Position numbers and translations under genes: made by a program
Assembly: GCA_937120475.1 (NCBI GenBank)
Contig: CAKZJV010000007.1
Location: 496,001-560,000, forward strand
Length of the DNA stretch: 64,000 bases
Reading direction: 5' to 3'
Source of the DNA: an uncultured Cryomorphaceae bacterium
GTDB lineage: Bacteria > Bacteroidota > Bacteroidia > Flavobacteriales > Schleiferiaceae
Shown here: positions 61,472-64,000 of the stretch, piece after piece
How positions within the stretch are numbered: position 1 is the stretch's first letter
How the letters are laid out: the number at the start of each line of letters is the position of its first letter
Notes under the pieces: model-generated
What the model was told of the DNA's origin: nothing
The model's input: only the letters and a program-made list of their open reading frames with translations
The model's database searches: none

Positions 61472-62815
61472 TCAAACCGCTATATCATCTTCCACGTATT
61501 GCATTTCCTTATGACCCTTACGGTGGATCAAGGCAAAACCAAAGGTGAGCACCCCTACCCGCCCTACAAACATGAGAATGATGATCAAAACTTTACCGGC
61601 CACCGTCAGTTCCCCGGTCAAACCGGTACTGAGTCCTACCGTACCCAAGGCCGAGGCCACTTCAAACAGCAGCACATCAAAGCTTTGCTCCTGGAAGAAA
61701 CTCATCAGGAAGGAAGCTGCAAAAATGATACTGGTGTACAGCACAAAGGTGGCTGTAGCCACGTATAAACGCTCGTAGGGAATGCTGCGACCCAAAAAAC
61801 TGACGTGCTTATTGCCTTGTAAGTGACTGCTTAAAATGGAGAGCATGGCGGTAAGGGTGGTGATCTTCATCCCACCGGCCGTACCGGAAGGCGAGGCTCC
61901 GATGTACATCAAAAAGATCACCCCAAGCAGGATGGGAAGCGAAAGGCCACCGGTGGAAATGGTGTTGAAACCCACGGTGGTCATGGCCGTCATAGACTGG
62001 AAAAAGGCAGCCAGGAAACGCTCGTAACCGGCCAGGCTGGTTACTGAAGGCTCGGTAAAATAAACCAGCACCGTACCGAAGGTCAGTAAAACGATGAAGC
62101 CCACCAGTATGATTTTGGTGGTAAAGGTGAGCTGGTCGGATTTCCTGCGGATGCGGTACCAGATGTCCGTGATCACAATAAAGCCCAGCGATCCGCAAAT
62201 GGCCAGCACCGAAATAATCAGGTTGATCCATTGGTTAGCCCGGAAGTCTTCGAAGCTATTGCTGTACAAGCCAAAGCCAGCCGTACAAAAGGCCGATACA
62301 CTGTGAAAAAGGCTGTCCCATAAAGCTTTACCGGTAGCCATTCCCTCCTGCCGGAATACCAGGAAAAAGCCCAGTGTACCCAGGCTTTCCATAATAATGG
62401 TAAAAAGGATCACGCTTTTGATGAAATCGCGGATCTGTATGGACTTAGGCATGGTAAAGGCGGTGCCAATCATTTTTTTATGCCAGCGCGTAATACGTTG
62501 GGTAGTGATCAAAAGATAATACGTGGTTAAGGTCATGTATCCAATACCCCCTACTTGAAACAAAAGCATGATAATCAACTGGCCCCAGCGATTGTAATCG
62601 CCCCCTACATCTACTGTTACCAGCCCGGTGGTGGATATGGCGGAAGTGGAAATAAAGAGGTTATCCAAAATAGATATGGGGCTATTGTGAAAAAACGGGA
62701 GGCAGAGCAACAACCAGCCTACCAGGGTGTAGAGCAGAAAACCCAGTACCAGGTTTAACTGGGGAGAAGAGCGCAACTGAAAGCGTTTGTACAGTTGCCA
62801 GAGTTTGGAGAGCAT
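61472..62815 (-). CDS. TrkH family potassium uptake protein, second copy
   Basis: The 447-residue protein shares the TrkH layout with the first copy: SAISTTGLVTVDVGG, FHSVSAFCTAGFGLYSN, MTAMTTVGFNTISTGG and SALGTVGLSTGLTGE (filter regions), with about ten membrane segments. No TrkA gene lies beside it; it must use TrkA of the first locus or a KtrA elsewhere. ATG 62815 is preferred to the TTG at 62839. Confidence 0.9.
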   Translation of the reverse strand: MLSKLWQLYKRFQLRSSPQLNLVLGFLLYTLVGWLLLCLPFFHNSPISILDNLFISTSAISTTGLVTVDVGGDYNRWGQLIIMLLFQVGGIGYMTLTTYYLLITTQRITRWHKKMIGTAFTMPKSIQIRDFIKSVILFTIIMESLGTLGFFLVFRQEGMATGKALWDSLFHSVSAFCTAGFGLYSNSFEDFRANQWINLIISVLAICGSLGFIVITDIWYRIRRKSDQLTFTTKIILVGFIVLLTFGTVLVYFTEPSVTSLAGYERFLAAFFQSMTAMTTVGFNTISTGGLSLPILLGVIFLMYIGASPSGTAGGMKITTLTAMLSILSSHLQGNKHVSFLGRSIPYERLYVATATFVLYTSIIFAASFLMSFFQEQSFDVLLFEVASALGTVGLSTGLTGELTVAGKVLIIILMFVGRVGVLTFGFALIHRKGHKEMQYVEDDIAV

Positions 62816-62876
62816 ACCATTAGAGTTGGAACTTTTCAAATATCAAATAACGGACGGTTTTGTTCGAGCGCTATAC

Positions 62877-62993
62877 GTTTGAAGGTTGAAAGCCTGCCTG
62901 CGGCAGTCAGGTTCAAGGTTGAAAGTTCAAGGATAAATGTTGAAAATTATCCCATACGTACGCTGAGCCTGTCGAAGCGTAGTCTATTAGTTC
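62877..62993. repeat. Interspersed intergenic repeat, copy 2
   Basis: TTGAAAGCCTGCCTGCGGCAGTCAGG, then GTTCAAGGTTGAAAGTTCAAGG, and ACGCTGAGCCTGTCGAAGCGT, an inverted repeat with ACGCT/AGCGT ends. The words recur in the flanks of 61.3 and 63.7 kb. Confidence 0.5.
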
Positions 62994-63044
62994 TAAAGTT
63001 GGAAGGGTTTAAAGTTTTAAAGCTTTGGATTTAGAGTTTAGAGT

Positions 63045-63662
63045 TTACTCAACCCTAACATATCTCCCCTCCTTCCACTGATAGATACCCGGGCCTATAT
63101 TACTCTTCGGAACCGTTTCTTCCCCTACTATGGTTTCCCACTCTCCTACTTTTATCTGTCCGCGTTGGTAGGTGATCTCCCGCTGGTTCAACTGCTCCCC
63201 TTCAGCTTTGGAAAACCAGGCAAAATGTTCTTTGGTCATGGCCTCCAGTATTAAAGCGGGCCGGCTTAAATCCCATATCTGGATGTATTCGTAATCGGTA
63301 CCACCCCGGTTGCCGTATTCTTTACTGGTATAGCGGATGATCATTTCAGGACGGCCTCTCTTATTGATGTTGCAGGTATCCATTCCTTTAAATTCAAGAC
63401 CGGCCCCGGTATTAATATTAAAAAGGTCTGAGTACAGAAGCCTCCATTTCCCTGCATGTTTAAAGGCAAAGCAGTAGCCCCAAAAAGCTATTCCACGGGC
63501 ATCGCTGAACTCTTTTAAATTCTCCAGGTCAAAACTCAACAGCTCTTCCACCGTGTTGAATTCCAGCATATCGGAAGGGTACACCGCTTTAGTGGTAATG
63601 GAGTCTTGCTGAGCCCGGAGAAAGGTAGGCAGTATTACAATGGCCAGGAGTATAAATTTCAT
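63045..63662 (-). CDS. Secreted protein, unknown function
   Basis: The 205-residue protein has a signal peptide (residues 1-17, LPTFLRA) and a beta-rich mature part with RPEMIIRYTSKEYGNRGGTDYEYIQIWDL and YQWKEGRYVRVE at the end. It is not assigned to a family and has no sorting domain or lipobox. Confidence 0.6.
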   Translation of the reverse strand: MKFILLAIVILPTFLRAQQDSITTKAVYPSDMLEFNTVEELLSFDLENLKEFSDARGIAFWGYCFAFKHAGKWRLLYSDLFNINTGAGLEFKGMDTCNINKRGRPEMIIRYTSKEYGNRGGTDYEYIQIWDLSRPALILEAMTKEHFAWFSKAEGEQLNQREITYQRGQIKVGEWETIVGEETVPKSNIGPGIYQWKEGRYVRVE

Positions 63663-64000
63663 GAGCCTAAGATACGGGAAAGCGGCTGGGTTGAAGGCCT
63701 GCTTGCCGCAGGGTTTAATGTTTAAGGTTTAAGGTTGAAAGTTGAAAGCCGGATTGCCGCAGACAAGTTCAATGTCATCCTGAGCGCGCACTGATCGCTT
63801 ACGCCTTAGCTTCAGCGATGGCGCAGCCTGACGAAGTAGAGTCGAAGGATGGTTCGCAATTGTAAGGTTGTAATGACTTAAGGTTTTAAGGACAGCTAGT
63901 CTTAGGTTGATGGCCTGCTTGCCGCAGGCAAGTTCAAAGTTTAATGTTGAAAGCCTGACCAGGGATAGATACAAACATTATGGGCTACCGCATGTGGAAA
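63663..64000. repeat. Interspersed intergenic repeats, copies 3 and 4, to the window edge
   Basis: GGTTGAAGGCCTGCTTGCCGCAGG (63691-63714) and GGTTGATGGCCTGCTTGCCGCAGG (63905-63928) are near-identical. Between them lies a longer element (63759-63870) with TGTCATCCTGAGCGCGCAC, a GCGATGGCGCAGCC segment and GAGTCGAAGGATGG, matching copy 1. CATCCT and AGGATG are inverted arms. No gene is seen before the edge. Confidence 0.6.

Overview
The window looks like a chromosomal segment of a free-living, non-pathogenic-looking member of the Bacteroidota, probably near the Flavobacteriales. The reasons are: promoters of the TAnnTTTG type, eight secreted proteins ending in a type IX secretion (T9SS) sorting domain, the bamD-rpoZ-coaBC-porD-recN gene order, an ECF sigma factor paired with a membrane-spanning anti-sigma-like protein, and dense T9SS cargo with PKD and beta-propeller domains. 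Genus and species cannot be read from the sequence. No rRNA, tRNA, CRISPR array or intact insertion sequence was seen.

Layout. 1-8.3 kb is core envelope and housekeeping: a HAD phosphatase cut by the window edge, mscL, an LpxH-like phosphoesterase with a glycosyltransferase, then bamD, the omega-like RNA polymerase subunit, coaBC, porD and recN. 8.4-11.1 kb looks like a small cobalamin salvage locus: a surface-type beta-propeller lipoprotein, a CobT homologue with substituted active-site glutamates, and a membrane protein resembling transport S-components. 11.1-15.6 kb holds an XRE regulator with repeated TTACA-TGTAA palindromes, an M14 peptidase, a MazG-like hydrolase, a ribosome hibernation factor and a TPR protein.

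15.6-21.0 kb is an AT-richer accessory island. It carries a truncated XRE gene, a small unknown gene, a 1382-residue protein joining an Mrr-like PD-(D/E)XK nuclease to a NACHT NTPase and a long helical C-terminus (a likely anti-phage defence gene), and the tail of a lost gene with its terminator. 21.0-24.5 kb has the 5-oxoprolinase operon pxpABC and a bile-acid/sodium-symporter family transporter. 24.9-51 kb is dominated by exported proteins: a T9SS subtilase followed by a near-identical tandem gene pair and a beta-barrel, further T9SS propeller, DUF4397 and PKD proteins, a prohibitin-like lipoprotein, an ArsR/AHSA1 pair under a double-palindrome promoter, and an ECF sigma factor with a putative dual-membrane anti-sigma partner.

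51-64 kb returns to housekeeping: MsrB, an FKBP isomerase, a GreA/B-type factor, trkA-trkH, alanine dehydrogenase, a serine hydrolase, a LytTR regulator, a TfoX-like protein, a DUF763 protein and a second trkH. The gaps between the last genes are filled by short interspersed repeats. Domain assignments come from reading motifs by eye; no database search was run.
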